A stretch of DNA of 64,000 nucleotides from Talpa occidentalis (GCF_014898055.3 NW_023604861.1:79766399-79830398), one strand, 5' to 3'. Shown: positions 32,868 through 45,929, counted from the first letter of the stretch. Translations and numbers: made by a program. The notes: generated by a model from the letters alone, not told the origin.

Positions 32868-35800
32868 GGCAAGTTTGGCTTTTTCACCTAGTAGTTTGGT
32901 ATTTAGTTTACTAATCTATATTTTATAAATAATATCACATATATTTGTTTTGTAGAGATATACTGAATATAAACTTATATGAGTCTGAAAGTAAAATGAA
33001 GCAAACTTTAGTTTGAGGAAATATTCAGAAGAGCATAAACATGCCAGTGCTTTTCCCAAAATCACTGTTATAACTATGATTTTTTATGGATGAAGATGAC
33101 AATGACAATTCTGACCCAATCTTACTTTAAACTAATTTATTAAATTATTGGATACATAGTTTTTACAGTGCAAATAGACAAATTTATGAACATGATAACT
33201 ATTATTTTAATATTAACTCACTGTGCTAAAATTTGCCATTTGAATTTATAAATAAGATCACAGCTGCTGACCTCTTGCAGTGAAGAAAAAGAACAAAAGG
33301 AGTTAACAACTCATTCTGAGAGTCCACCTAAATCAATTAGGATGTTAAATCCGTGCATAAAATAATGTTTAATAAAAATGCTTTAAAGGGAAAATTGTCT
33401 CGTTTTAAATTGAATGAATACAAAAGATGACATGAGGTTCCCAGATTACTGCTATGAGGCTCTAAGACACCAGATTCAGGCATGGCTAATAGTTCAACAG
33501 TAATTGGAATATTAATAGGATGTGTCATTTTGATTATATAGAATATGCATCAGAGTATTTTATCTAAGTCTTCTGGATTGATTGGAGAGCAACAGAGAAT
33601 AATCCGATTGTCACCCTCTCAGTTTCAGAGCCCCATTTCAGAATGCTTATTCACAGACTCTGTTTGAGGACATATTCAAAATAAAATCAATACATTTATA
33701 ACCTAATTAGCTGGTCTGTATTGATTCATGTTCGAGATATTCAGTTTGCATAGTATTACTGTTTTTACTAACTACCTGTAAATATGTCCTGGGTGGCATA
33801 TAGGTTAATGTACTAGTCTTTCTCCCCGAGGGAAATGAACTAGGGGCTACTGCACGTATGTCATCACTGAAGTACTCTGTTTTTAGTTTTCTCTTGGTCA
33901 ATATATGTTAATAAGACTTCAAGTTTTTATTTATCACTTAAGCTCAGCCAACACCTGAGCTCTGTACATAAAATAGATTATAAATGGATCTTATGAATGG
34001 GTTTACTGCCTGAAAGTAAAGGTAGCCTGGGCCCTAGAATGTGGCTATCTCAGCTTCAAGGTCACACATTCACCTGAACTGTATCATAAGAGCGTAGCCC
34101 GCTCGGGGACATGGACCCAGTCACCTATGTCATTACGTCCACCTCGAGAAAGGGCCTTCCAACTTTGGTTGCCACAAATTTACCGGCAAGTTGGCATATA
34201 AAAGAAAAAAAGAAGTCAGACCATATGTTATATCAGCATCCTCCTGACATTAAAAAAAAAAACAAAAAAAAAACTGGGGTCCATGTTATCTGTTCAGGAA
34301 TGGTTATTCTTCTCTAATTATGTCAAGCGAATTGGTGAACTTTGCTCTTGAAACATGCAAATATTCCTTACACCATGGAGAAATGGTGAAGTTCAACACT
34401 GGGACCCTGATGCTAACAGAGCCTTGAAAATTTAGGGGTTTCAGACTTGAAGCTCTGGCTCTCTAGGCTTGCTTAGGATGTCATTGATTTACTCATTCTA
34501 CAGAGGTACAGAGAGAGGACTAGGGGAGATAGGTTTAATTAATCTTAAATATCTCTGCAATTTAAGAATTGTAGGCCTGGAACAGTTCCTGTACTAACAT
34601 GATTAGCAAATATTGACTTTTGAATACCATAATAATGTGTCATCTGAAACCCTTGATAAGTAACTTAAGTACTTCCTTAGCTTGCATCTTATTAAATTAG
34701 ATGAGGTATGGTAGAGGCACATTACACAAAGACATTGAAATGAAAAATCAGACCAAAGGGTTTTAACATTGATTTTAAAAGAGCTAAAAGTCACAAAGAA
34801 AACATATATGCTTCGGTTCTGCAGCCTATGAATGTAAGCTGTCTATTTTCTCTAGATGGATTTTTTTTAAGTACGTAATAACTTTCATAGTGCAACTGTG
34901 GTAAACACTCACAATTTGTGACTTTTTGACAGCTGTCATCAATCATCAGATTATGTATGATGACCATATAATTTTAGTTTTATGGAAGGTTAACTTGCAC
35001 AGATTATGAGCTTCTGATGTTAAAATATGGAAGAAGGAGCCATGTCCCACTAGCATGCCTATGAATATGGGAAGGATAATCTACCCCACTCCCTTCATAA
35101 GGTTTAACTTAAAAATGTGTAGAACAAGTCAGCTAAGAAAAAAGTTCAAAGGTATGATGCTAGTCAGCTGCAACCTGACAAATCTTAGCGTATTGATTAG
35201 TTTTCAAAGGCTGGACGGCAAGTGTACTCTACTTAGAATTGGAATGAGGAGAGAAAAGCCTCCAAATGTCATCAAAGCAAATGGTCTGTGAATGTTGCTT
35301 CAAAGCTTGTCATTAGTTGCCAGGGTATTTGGCCACAAAGCTAGTAAAGCAGTTTCTCTGGAGGGGAAGGTATACAAAATGTACTTCTTGGCGAGAAGAT
35401 TTCTGCTCAAATAGCAGGACACATTAATTCTTGCTTGATACATAAAATTAATTAGGGGATTAACATCCCTTATGAAATTTTGTCCACTTTTTATCCTTTT
35501 CTTAAAAAAAAAAAAAAAAAAAAAGAGGAATAGACCCCAGGCCTTTTCTGTTCTCTAATGAAATTGCAAATTGACTTGTGTTCAAATGGTACTTGAGTAA
35601 AATGAACAATTAAAAATGTATTGCTAACAATGAGATGTATCAGCTGATCTCTTTAAGGATTAATTAGTTGCAGGAACAATCTTTCTTATACAACTTAGCA
35701 AAAAGAATAGAATCCTGCTATGTGGACCAAAAAAAATAAAATGCCAAAGAATAGGTTTTTAACACATGCATGTGCACACATTTATGTGCGTATCCACACA

Positions 35801-38800
35801 CACACACTTGACATACAAGAATACAGATGTATATGTGTAAGGATCTTTACACATTTAGGCCATAAAAATTAGCTGCAGCTTCTTTGGAGATATTTATTCC
35901 ACCTTTGCTGGGATGATCTGACTGTTGCTGATTAGCGATCCATTAGTTAGCTTGAAGGCAGCCAACAGATTTTACTGATCGTAATTTATCATTAAAGCAG
36001 AGAAATGCTTTAGGTATTTAAATAATGTATGCAGATAAATTCACTCTTATTTTTTTAATTACCCACCTGTACCAACCTTGCAAGAATCATTGGCCCCTAT
36101 CAAAAGTTTGCTCTCTGAGAAAAATTTCAAAGCCCTTCTCCCTGGTTGCATTTCTCAATTCTGCATTCCAACCCATCCCTTCACAGAATATCTGATATGT
36201 TTCATGTTACCTGTGCAGTATCTACAACACCTGAAATTATCTCCACACTTGTCATTGCAGACTAAGGGTTTATCTTGCAAAATAATGATATCTTTCTCAT
36301 TTCTTTAGTAAAGATTTCAGATTTGGTGGTGCCCACCACAAAACTGCAGGGAAAAATGGACATAGTTTTGTTCTTCAAGACCTGTTTAAATAGATGATAT
36401 TCTAGAAAGCGTCATTTTTCTTAGGCTGCCCTAAAGTCAGATCTTCCCACTGCCACCATTGTGCTGAGTGAGGCTAAAAGGGCAGTTAGCATGGAGGCAT
36501 TTGTAAATACTGCTTTATTGTGCACCATCTTCCCTACAGGGCATTCTGAAGAAATGAATAATAAGTGTGAACAGGAAGAACAAGTTTCCAGTCCTGTCAA
36601 ATTAATTATACTAGTGTAGAATGAAGTGATGTTTGCCGTTAGGTAAGTTGAAAACATGTAAAGAAAATCATCCAAGCAATCTGAAAGGATTTTAAGAGAG
36701 CAAAATGTCCCTGTGTATTTTGTGTGTCTGTGTGAGAGATAGTATACATTGGGAAATGTGTTGTGTATAAATGTATATCATTTATATTCCAAATAAGGAA
36801 TAATCTGTGTTTGTATAGCACAGAAACAAAAAAAAATATACATGGCAGACCAGTTGAAAAAGTAAAGCTACAATTCAAATAACAACAACCTATGTTTTTT
36901 AAAGAAAAAAAAAAGAGTAGATCTGATGCTTTTACTTACAGGAATAAACCCTAGTTCTATACTAAGAACTGTATCAGGTGAGCTTATTAAGAGATTCATG
37001 AGGGCAGAGGGAGCAATGCAATTTGGTTGTTGTTTTACTAGGTTCCAGTCGGGTGCTTTGAGCCACAGACCTTATGGAGGCAAAGATACTGGAGAGGAGA
37101 GTTACAGGTGCAGCAAGGTGCTATTCTGCATGCATTTAGGCCCTTTGGCCTAATTTTATATGACCTTTTGAGATACATTTTCATATATTTCACTCCATTC
37201 TGGAAAATTGATTTTGGTAATTGAAAGTAGTCAATTTGTATATCTATGGAGCATCGATTGCTTTGTACTTCCTTCACAAAGCAGCTGGTCAAGATTCCAT
37301 GATGCAAATTGATGTTTTCATATCGAGTCCCAAAGTGGCTGGCTGCAACCACCCTATTTGTTCTAGTCATGAGAGGTAGCTTACCCCCACAAGCCTCAGT
37401 CAGATGTCCATTATGTTAAATTTAAAACCTACTAAACTAAAATATTTCCTAGATCACACAAAGGGTGGTAAGAATTTTTCTTTTTGCAAAGTACATGAGG
37501 TTCTGAAACTATATTTTTAAATATCTAGTCTTTCCCTCTCCCCCTTTTAAAAATCCTTTTTAGTTTTCATGTACCTCACCTTCTTTAATTCTACTTTCCC
37601 TGACATTTTACTAGTTGCCTTTCCCCACTACCTAACAATTAATGTTGATGGGCACATTCCAGGCTCTCCTGTCAAAAGGAAGAGAACTGATAATTGTCAA
37701 TGCTCTTTCTTCACTTCTCCTTAATAGCTTATCCTGCTGCTCCTGGGGTAGAACACTACAGCTAATTCCAAGTAGGGAACTCTTCCCTTCCATGGTTATT
37801 TTCCCATTTGATGTTCCTGTTTCATACTTGTTCATTGACAGGCTAGAGGAAGGCAGAAATGCCCTGCATCTGAGTTAGAATGCTGGGTTTGATTTCACAT
37901 GTAACTGATGAAATGTTTCCTGCAAAATGGCAAGTGTAAAGGACACCAGAATACTTGACACTGGGGTAAGTTGAAGGTATCTCTACCTTTTGGGTGTCAC
38001 AAGATCTGTTTCAACTATGCACTTTTCTTTTTCAGGGAGACTCAGGTGTCCTTCAGCCACAGAAGCAGGACATGTCACCTCCCAAATGAGAGAAATTCAT
38101 GCCCATGATGAGTAACATTCCAATTAAAATTCATCATGAACAGCAGGCTTTATATCTTTCTTGGATAACATGAATCATTTTTGGTGCTGGGAAATGTGCT
38201 TCATAAACCTTCGTTGTCGTAGAATGTCTACTTCCACGAGAACTTGTTTTATATTAGTAAATAAAACATCATCTGACATTTTTGTCGCTTATGTCTGGGT
38301 GCTGATGAAAATAATGGGAATGCTCAGAGGTTATGGGACATTGTTTATCAAGGAATGTAGGTGACGCCACAAAGTATAAGTAACGCCATACAACTGGATG
38401 ATTGATCCCTGCTGCATATTTTAAAGCTCCTTTCATTGCTTATCGAAACCTTTTAGGTAATGCACTCCTCTCAGATATCATTTTATGTTTGAAAAGCTTT
38501 ATAATTCACAATGAAAAGTTGCTTAGTTACTCCAAGTGAATCCATAGCTTCAATTATTTTCTGTGCAAATGGTTGGACTCCATTTTGACCAATGTTTATG
38601 GTGTTTGGCAATTTTTCAGTAGCTACTTTGCTCTGCTATGATTAATTTCTTGCATAATTCTCTCTTTTGCATGTGTGCAACTGAAATCTTAGTTGGCCAA
38701 AAGGAAATGTGTTTCAGTTTGGGATATATTTAAAACATAATGCCACAATGTTAAATAGTACCAGTTTGGCTTGATAAAGACAACCAGAAGACAGGAATGC

Positions 38801-39284
38801 ATTGATGAGACCCAACCTTACGGCAGCAAGCCTTTCTTTGCCTTGTTCTTAAGATAGGGAAGAGGAAGAAGGCCCAGAATTTACCAAACTAGACTCAATT
38901 TCCAGGAAAAAGCTAGCATCTCCTCACTGATATTTTCTCCCAAGGCTATGGTAGACTTCTTTCATTGAGAAAGTTATACAAAGCACATCCCCTTACTTAT
39001 TAAATGACTGCCCAAGAGGCTGCTCTTTATGCAGAAAGATGATGGGCATACATATCTGCTGAATAAATGAATGAATTCATGCATTTAGGAGGCTATGTGT
39101 GGTCACTATCTGGCCCTCTGAGTTTGGAAAACTGTTTATCTCCCTCGGATCTTAGATGAGTTCTGTTTCACTAACAGCACATTCTCTGTCATTTCTGATA
39201 TTGTGTCACTTCCTTCAACCCCTCACTTTCTCTCTATGACCAATGGTATACAATTGTAAAATAACTGCCTATCATAGGAAGCCT
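32866..39284. other. Long unique intergenic block with few repeats
   Basis: About 6.4 kb in which I recognise almost no transposon. It has A-runs at 35503-35524 and 34252-34273 and a short CA tract near 35790-35805. Open frames are 110 codons or less without protein features. In contrast to the repeat-dense flanks this resembles gene-desert sequence kept clear of insertions. Candidate conserved blocks are reported separately. Confidence 0.45.
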
Positions 39285-39420
39285 GAGGAGGGAGAGACAG
39301 AGAACATAGCACTTGCTGTCATACCAACCCAGGTTAAAATTTGGCTAATTAGTAGAAGAATTACTTAACCTCATACAGCCAGTTTCCCCACCTGGGAAAA
39401 GGGAATAATGATAGAGATTG
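39285..39420 (+). repeat. MIR SINE relic
   Basis: MIR-like phrases in order: CATACCAACCCAGGTTAAAA, AGAATTACTTAACCTCATAC, CCAGTTTCCCCACCTGGGAA and AAGGGAATAATGATAGAGAT. Confidence 0.65.
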
Positions 39421-39519
39421 TCCATATTTTTGTCTTAGGAATTCTCATTTATTTTATTTAACAGTCCTGTGGCATTTCCTGTAGTATATCCCAGGTACTG
39501 CCCAAACCATTGGAGAGTC

Positions 39520-39690
39520 TAGAGTGATGGCTACTATTACTATCCCCATTTTGCAGAGGAAACATCTGAAGCAATAAAAGATTAGCTAACTTACTAGGGT
39601 CACAAAGCTACTAAGTTACAGAGCTAGGACTAAATAAGCTAGTCAGGCTAGCTACTGAATTTACTGAATCTATGCTCTCAATTACAGTAC
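39520..39690 (-). repeat. MIR SINE relic, reverse orientation
   Basis: Reverse-complement MIR phrases: TACTATCCCCATTTTGCAGA, GGAAACATCTGAAGC, TTACTAGGGTCACAAAGCTA, CTAAGTTACAGAGCTAGGAC. It is separate from the plus-strand MIR just upstream. Confidence 0.7.
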
Positions 39691-40189
39691 AATGTTTCTA
39701 TAATGGCAGCTGCCATGATTATTAACTCTATTCTTATCGTCATCATCATTGCCATCATCACTATTATCATTATGACTTCAACTGGAGTCACATGGATGAA
39801 GTTTAGATAAGTGGCTCATATGGTACTAGTTACAGATGGCATTATTGAGGCAAGACCAAAAAGCCCTTCCTTTTCACTCTTATCTCGAAGCCTGTGGTCA
39901 GACACCATTCCAAATGAGCAGATACTACTGCACAACATTTTCAGTTCTGATAAGCAATAAGTGATTATATGGTCCTGGTTGCTTTAAGCCATTGAATTGT
40001 CTTTTCATCTTTTCAAACACACATGTATTCTTGATATAATGTTAAAATATTCACTCTATAAGAACTTCACCATTCTATATTTTGGAAGGGTAGCTTTTAT
40101 TGTAAAATTATCTTATAAAGGACAAGTTTTATTTTTTTTATTAAAAGATCACTCTTACATTACTCCTTCTTTACATAGATAGTTACATA

Positions 40190-40194
40190 GGCAG
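40190..40194. repeat. Target-site duplication of the second solo LTR (left copy)
   Basis: GGCAG, repeated exactly at 40626-40630. Confidence 0.85.
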
Positions 40195-40625
40195 TGTAGG
40201 GTAAAGAAAATATCAGGCTTTTCTGCCCTTCCGCCATCAGGATAGATGATGGATCCTTGTCCTGAATGCATGCCTGATGGCGGGCACCTGGAATAGGGTG
40301 TGGGCATAGGTAGATGGGATTCACCTGGGCTGAGACTGGGCTTTTAAGGGCGGCATCACGGGGATGCCAGCAGCAGCAGCAGCAGAAGCCCAAAGAGAAG
40401 AAGCCCGAAGCAGAAGCAGAGAACGCCAGAAAGGCCAGATAGAGTGAAGATTTGCTGGGGGCTGGGAGGAATGCCAGCCTCCCAGCCCCCCCAGCACCCC
40501 TGCCTGCCATGTGCCTGGTGAACCCCAATAAAAAACCTGCAAAAACCACTGAGGACTCTGACTCCTCCTTTACTCGGTCTGCATGGGATCAGAAAACCTG
40601 CACTGTGGCCAGTCCGGCCCCTACA
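40195..40625 (+). mobile_element. Solo LTR of the same endogenous retrovirus family (copy 2)
   Basis: A 431-bp LTR closely related along its whole length to 6891-7325, in the same orientation. It has TGTAGGG and CCCTACA-type ends (here CCCCTACA), a TTTTAA box at 40342-40347 and AATAAA at 40527-40532. The exact 5-bp duplication GGCAG flanks it. It differs from copy 1 by substitutions and small indels, including a (CAG)6 run at 40368-40385. No internal genes adjoin it. The antisense frame 40160-40549 is not convincing. Confidence 0.9.
40368..40385 (+). repeat. (CAG)6 run inside the second solo LTR
   Basis: Six CAG units where copy 1 has GCCAGTAGAAGC. The expansion probably arose in this copy or its source provirus. 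Confidence 0.85.
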
Positions 40626-40630
40626 GGCAG
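40626..40630. repeat. Target-site duplication of the second solo LTR (right copy)
   Basis: GGCAG, identical to 40190-40194. Confidence 0.85.
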
Positions 40631-41064
40631 TTACACATTTTCTCTACTTCTTAGAATGGTAATTGGCTGAGCTTATTTCAAAGGGAATGATAATGTTTTC
40701 CCTCTTCAAAGTGAGAAAATAATGTAAAATTATTACCATGAAAAAGGAGAAAGAGAAAATCATCTGCTAGAATCATCAGCTAAGTTTATTTGAAAAAGAT
40801 GTTGGCTTTGTCCACTTTGTTCTCCAATTGATGTCCCTGAAATCAATAGGAATCAGGAATTTCAAAGGACCTATTCAGCTTAGTCAGATGAACAAGAGAT
40901 GGAAAAGAACAGGGAGTAGTAGTCTCAGGACAAAATTTGTTGCTCACCTTAGAAAATGAAGACTTAATCTTGCAACCATAGATGATTTTGATCTAATTCT
41001 TGGTGAAACAATAAAAAAATATATAGGACATATCTTCATTTTCTAAAGACTGATCAGAAAGAAT
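40631..41064. other. Intergenic sequence, nothing recognised
   Basis: About 430 bp between the solo LTR and the next SINE. No repeat or exon was recognised. Confidence 0.4.
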
Positions 41065-41358
41065 AATTTTGTTTAAAAATTTTTTTTTAAAGATTTATTT
41101 ATTTATACAAGCACTGGGTACAGTCAGAAGCACAGGAGGGTGAGAGAATTCACCAGAGCCAGAGCGGGGAACAGAACAGGCAGAGTGACGAAATACACTC
41201 CTGAGGGGAGCAGTGGGCACAATAGGAGAGGTCTGTTATGCCATGTGGGACCTTCACCGGCAGCCAGGGATCGAACCAGCGCTGCAGAGGCTATGGACAG
41301 CTTCGCAGCCCAGTGCTCAACCGCTGTGCCACCAGGGGAGGCCCAATTTTGTTTAAAA
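41065..41358 (-). mobile_element. tRNA-derived SINE, subfamily A, with TSD
   Basis: Minus-strand SINE, marker GCACTGGGTACAGTCAGAAG, head CCACCAGGGGAGGCCC at the right. The target-site duplication AATTTTGTTTAAAA lies at 41065-41078 and 41345-41358. It is well preserved. Confidence 0.92.
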
Positions 41359-41494
41359 TTTTAAGATAATCACCACAATTCAGTTCATACTAAGAGCTGT
41401 CCAAACCTATAGGAAAATGTCTATTTGGGGTTTTTGCCCATTTTCAGAAAGGAAGTTGGCTGATCCAGTTGGGTTGTCTGATTTTAGTTTGTTT

Positions 41495-41517
41495 TGGTTT
41501 TGGTTTTGGTTTTGGTT
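41495..41517 (+). repeat. (GGTTTT)n short tandem repeat
   Basis: About four perfect units of GGTTTT near the left edge of the old L1 fragment. Confidence 0.85.
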
Positions 41518-42027
41518 GCTGGATTGTATAAGTATTTTTAATAGTTTAAAAATTAGCCCCACGGCAGATATGTGATATGCAAATATTTTCTCCTATTCTA
41601 TAGGTGTTTGGGTTTTGTGATGGTTTCTTTTGACGTAAAAAAGCCTTTTATATTGTTTATTTTCGCTTGTGTTTCCCTTGCAATTTGGAATGTGTCCCCA
41701 AATACATCATTTCACTATGTGTCCTATGTGTGTCCCTTATATTTTTCTTTCAAGTATCACATAGCATCAGTTCCTATATCCAGATCTTTAATACTTTTTG
41801 AATTCACTTTTGTGTGGAGTTAAGTGTGGTTCTAGTTTTAATTTTTTGCATGTTTCCCAACACCATTTGTTAAAGAGGTTTTCTTTTCTTTATTTTATGA
41901 TTGATTCTCTGTTGTCAAAGATTAACTACCCATATTTGTGTGAGTTTATATTTGGGTTCTCTATTTCATTCCCTTGATCTGAGTTTCTGTTTTTGTTCCA
42001 ATACCATACTATTTTTGTTACTGTTGC

Positions 42028-42352
42028 TGTGTAATATAGTTTATTTATTTATTTATTTATTTATTTTTAAGATTTCTTTTATTTATTTATACAAGTACTG
42101 GGTACAATCAGACAATCAGAAGCGCGGGAGGGTGAGAGAATTCACCAGAGCCAGAGCGGGGAACAGAATAGGCAGACTGACAAAATACACTGCTGAGGGG
42201 AGCAGTGGGCACAGCAGGAGAGGTCTGCGCACCATGTGGGACCCTCTCCGGCAGCCAGGGATAGAACCAGCACTGCAGAGTCTGCGGGCAGCTTCGCAAC
42301 CCAGCACTCAACCACTGCGCCACCAGGGGAGGCCCGTGTGTAATATAGTTTA
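42028..42352 (-). mobile_element. tRNA-derived SINE, subfamily A, with TSD, inserted in the old L1
   Basis: Minus-strand SINE with a (TTTA)n tail at 42041-42067 and marker GGGTACAATCAGACAATCAG, which carries an 8-bp tandem duplication. The target-site duplication TGTGTAATATAGTTTA (16 bp) lies at 42028-42043 and 42337-42352. L1 sequence continues on both sides, so the SINE is younger than the L1. Confidence 0.93.
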
Positions 42353-43050
42353 AAGTCAGGAAGTGTGATAGCTCTGATTTTCTTTTTTTTCTCTTCTCAT
42401 TACTTTAGTTATTTGGGACCTTTTATGGTTCCATATAAATTTAGTAATCATTTATTCAATTTCCTTGACAAAAGTCATTGGGATTTTGATAGGTGTTTTG
42501 AATTTATAAATTATTTTAGGTAATATGGCTATATTTTAATGATATTTATTCTTCTAATCCACAAGCATAGGATTTAGCTTTCCATTTCTTTGTGTCCTTT
42601 TTTATTCCCTTTAACAGAATCTTATAATTCTCAATATATATAAGTTCTTTATCTCCTTCATTAAGCTTATTTCCAGGTATTTCATTATTTTTGGTGTGAT
42701 TGTAACTGGAATTATCCCCCCTTATTTCCCTTTTTTGATACAGTGCATATAGAAATGCAACTGATATTGCATATTAATTTTCTGTCCTGCCATTTCATTG
42801 TATTCATTATTTTTAGTAGTTTTTTGGTAGAGTCTTTTGGGTTCTCTATATATAGTATCAAGTCTTTTGCCAATAATAACACTTCTTTTCCAATTTGGAC
42901 TCCTTTTATGTCTTCTCTTGCCTAATTGCCCTGGCTAGGATTTCCAATACTATGTTGAACAATAGTGGTGACAGTGGACATGATTGTCTTATTCCTGATC
43001 ATTGAGTATGATGTGGGCTATGGGTTTGTCATATATAGCTTTCATAATGT

Positions 43051-45920
43051 TCCACAAATAGAAAAATTAGAAGGTCAGATAAAAATTGGTAAAATATGCC
43101 TGAAAGGTATATATGGATATTTTTCTACCTATTTTCAGTATTTATAGAATATATCTGTAATATCTGTAATCCTCCAGGCATAGCTGGATGCATTTTTCCT
43201 CTAACCTGGAAATAGGTGAACATAAAGAGATCATGTAAACTCTGTATAGGAATATATTTTTTCATGGACTTGTATTACAGACTAAATAAAAAGTTTCTAA
43301 GGAATTTCATCAAATTCTTCAAACACAAAGCACACTTGTATTTAAATCTTGATGAAATGAACATAAAGTGGTTACATGATCAAAATTTTAATATCTAGTT
43401 TGAATAGTACTGGATTACATGAGATATAGAAACATTTGGTTAAGAAAACGTGAGAAAAGAAAGGTAGAAAAAAGATTTTTACCAGTTGAAATCCTGAAAG
43501 AAAACTCTGTCATGTAGATTTAAACATCGAGGGAAGACTTTCCACATCTGAAATGTGGCCACTTTCCCAGTTACAAGAAAGAATGCTAAGAGCTCATCTT
43601 AAAAATTCAGTTCACTGGAGTTTTCCTGCTTCTTCTCTCTCTATTTCTAAAATAAGATATTAATGTAGTGTTGTAAGCATAAGGAAAGAAAAAGACACAT
43701 GTATTGATAATCTAAGATTGATGATTTAAAAAAATATATCGGTATGTCAAAAGCATATGCTATGCCTCATGGCCAATATGGAAATGTCAGGAGTTTAATT
43801 GGCAGCTGTGAAAAGCAGCACCTGCAAACAGCTCAGGGCTTATTCCTGTGGTCTGGCAACATTCTTACTTAATGCTTTAAATAAAGGCTTACTCACTGGG
43901 ACAGAAATAACTGACAATGGATGATTGATGATTGCCCATCACGCAAAGGTTGACATCTACCATTCACCAGGTCGTTTACCAAGTGCTTGTCCAGATTTGA
44001 TTAACCAGGGACATGACATTCTGGAGCAAGATTGATACAGATGGCTAGTGGTGAGGTAGTTCCAAAACACCTAGAAGAAACTGAGTTTTTGTTAACTAGG
44101 AAAAATAGCACTTTTGTTAACCTGGAAAAATACAAAAAAAAAAATGTGTATGTCTTAGGAAGATGATTTTCAAAATTGTTTTCTCCCCAGCTGGTTATGT
44201 TGCTTTTGTTTTGTGAATATGTTTGTTTTCTTGTTCAGTGACAGGTTTTATATTTCTCTGATTCTTATTTCAAATTGGCTTTGCACTTGAAAGCTGTGAT
44301 ATGAGGAACAGATATACTAAAGGAGTTCTATTTCTATTTATTAATTTATATTGCTCTGATACCAGAAGACTTTTTAATTTTTTTGAGTATAGTAATGTGT
44401 TCTATTCCAATTAGGAGCAGCAAAAAAGGCCAAATAAATAAATCCTCAGTGCAAACAAATGGCTAGCATGCATTTTTACACCTGGACATCCATCAGCCAT
44501 TGTGGACCTCTAGATAAAACCAAAAACATATCAGGAATCTTGGCATATTGAAACAAGCACTGGTGTAGCAAACCTTTCAAAGTAAACATTGTTCAGTTAA
44601 AGCAGTCTTTCACTCTTCAATAAAACTAGAGTATCTCTGGATTTGTATGTTCTAGCACGGGGCTAACATTTAGCTTTAATTTTTGCCCTGTTTTTCTCCC
44701 TGATGCTGTTTTTGTCCAGCTGTAATCTTTCCTGACTCCTTTATTTCTTTCTTCAGTTGAGGTTTGATCGTCTCTGGTGCACTTTGTAAATCTTTTTAAT
44801 TTTTAATGACTAGACCATGGACTTTTTTTTTGTGGTCTACCTTTGGACAGCGACAGTTACTATGTGCAGTTTTAAGAAAATGATGAGTCACTGGGTCTTC
44901 CCTAAGATTTTCGCTCAAGAGCTAGTATTTCTTCTGCAGCCACATACAAACTTATCTCTACAAATAGGTGTATTACAGGCATTTTATTATACAAACTTGA
45001 ATATAATAGTCAATTTATTTTTAAGCCCTTTCTGGGTCTTAGCATATTCTCCTGAGGGAAACAGGGAAGGCATCATCACTGTCATTTCACAGCTAGAGAA
45101 ACTGGACCACGAAAAGTCAAGCAACTATCTCTATATTGCACACCTTTAGTTAGCATGGGAGCTTCTATAAACATCCAAGACTCACATTTGACCCTCCAAT
45201 GGCTTTCCATTGGACTCTTTGGCAAATGAGGATCATGGACTCTATGGGATAGATCACCTACTTATTGTGGTTCTCAACTAATATGAAACTACAGTCAGAG
45301 AATGGTTCCCCTATAAATGTCCTAACCTAACCAAGATCATTTAGCAAACATTAACGAACTAGGAAATAGTCTCAACCATATGCAATCATCCCTGCTAGCT
45401 GGCACTATATATATTATTATAAAAAAGGGAGGTCTGCTTTGCCTATGAAGTTACTACCTTGAATATGCATTCATCTAGTTGGTTTTCCAAACCACTTTTT
45501 TTTTTTTGCTCTAAAATCTATTGTCTCTCTTTTTATTTAATTGCATTCAGTTTACAGTCTCTCCCAGGAGCGGCTAATATAATATAATTATATTTCAGCA
45601 GAGAAAGAGAGGCAGGTGTTAGCTAAAATATAAGTTCTACTTTGAGTCTTGTCAATTCATGCAGTTTACCTAGATCTTATGGTAAAGTTATTGGACTAGG
45701 CAAGCATGAGTTCATCGATTTAAGTTTGTGTTTGCCAAGGGCCATATGACTACAGATTTGAATTTTGAGATTACAAAATGACAGTAACAATTGGATGACT
45801 GAAATGACTGAGATGTGGTCTTATGTACAAGAAAATCTGTTTCATCTGTAGCTCCAAATGAATCAGACATGGAAAGTGGCTAAGGTCATTTTGATAAGTA
45901 GTCAAATTTCTTGGGATTGG
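43051..45920. other. Intergenic sequence, mostly unassigned
   Basis: No exon or RNA gene was recognised. A weak reverse MIR-like piece is seen near 45045-45135 (CATTTCACAGCTAGAGAAAC). The 110-codon frame 44817-45149 shows no protein features and overlaps that MIR-like piece. Confidence 0.4.
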
Positions 45921-45929
45921 GATTTCTTG

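Larger units (their letters stand above)
41430..43050 (-). repeat. Old L1 ORF2 fragment, split by a SINE
   Basis: Reverse complement of L1 ORF2, from C-terminal coding sequence at the left to reverse-transcriptase coding sequence at the right. Examples are ATTTTCTCCTATTCTATAGG (41585-41604), TTTGTTCCAATACCATACTA before the SINE, and GGTGACAGTGGACATGATTG (42967-42986). It is decayed, without a long open frame. A (GGTTTT)n run at 41495-41517 lies near its left end. It is interrupted by the SINE at 42028-42352. Confidence 0.8.
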
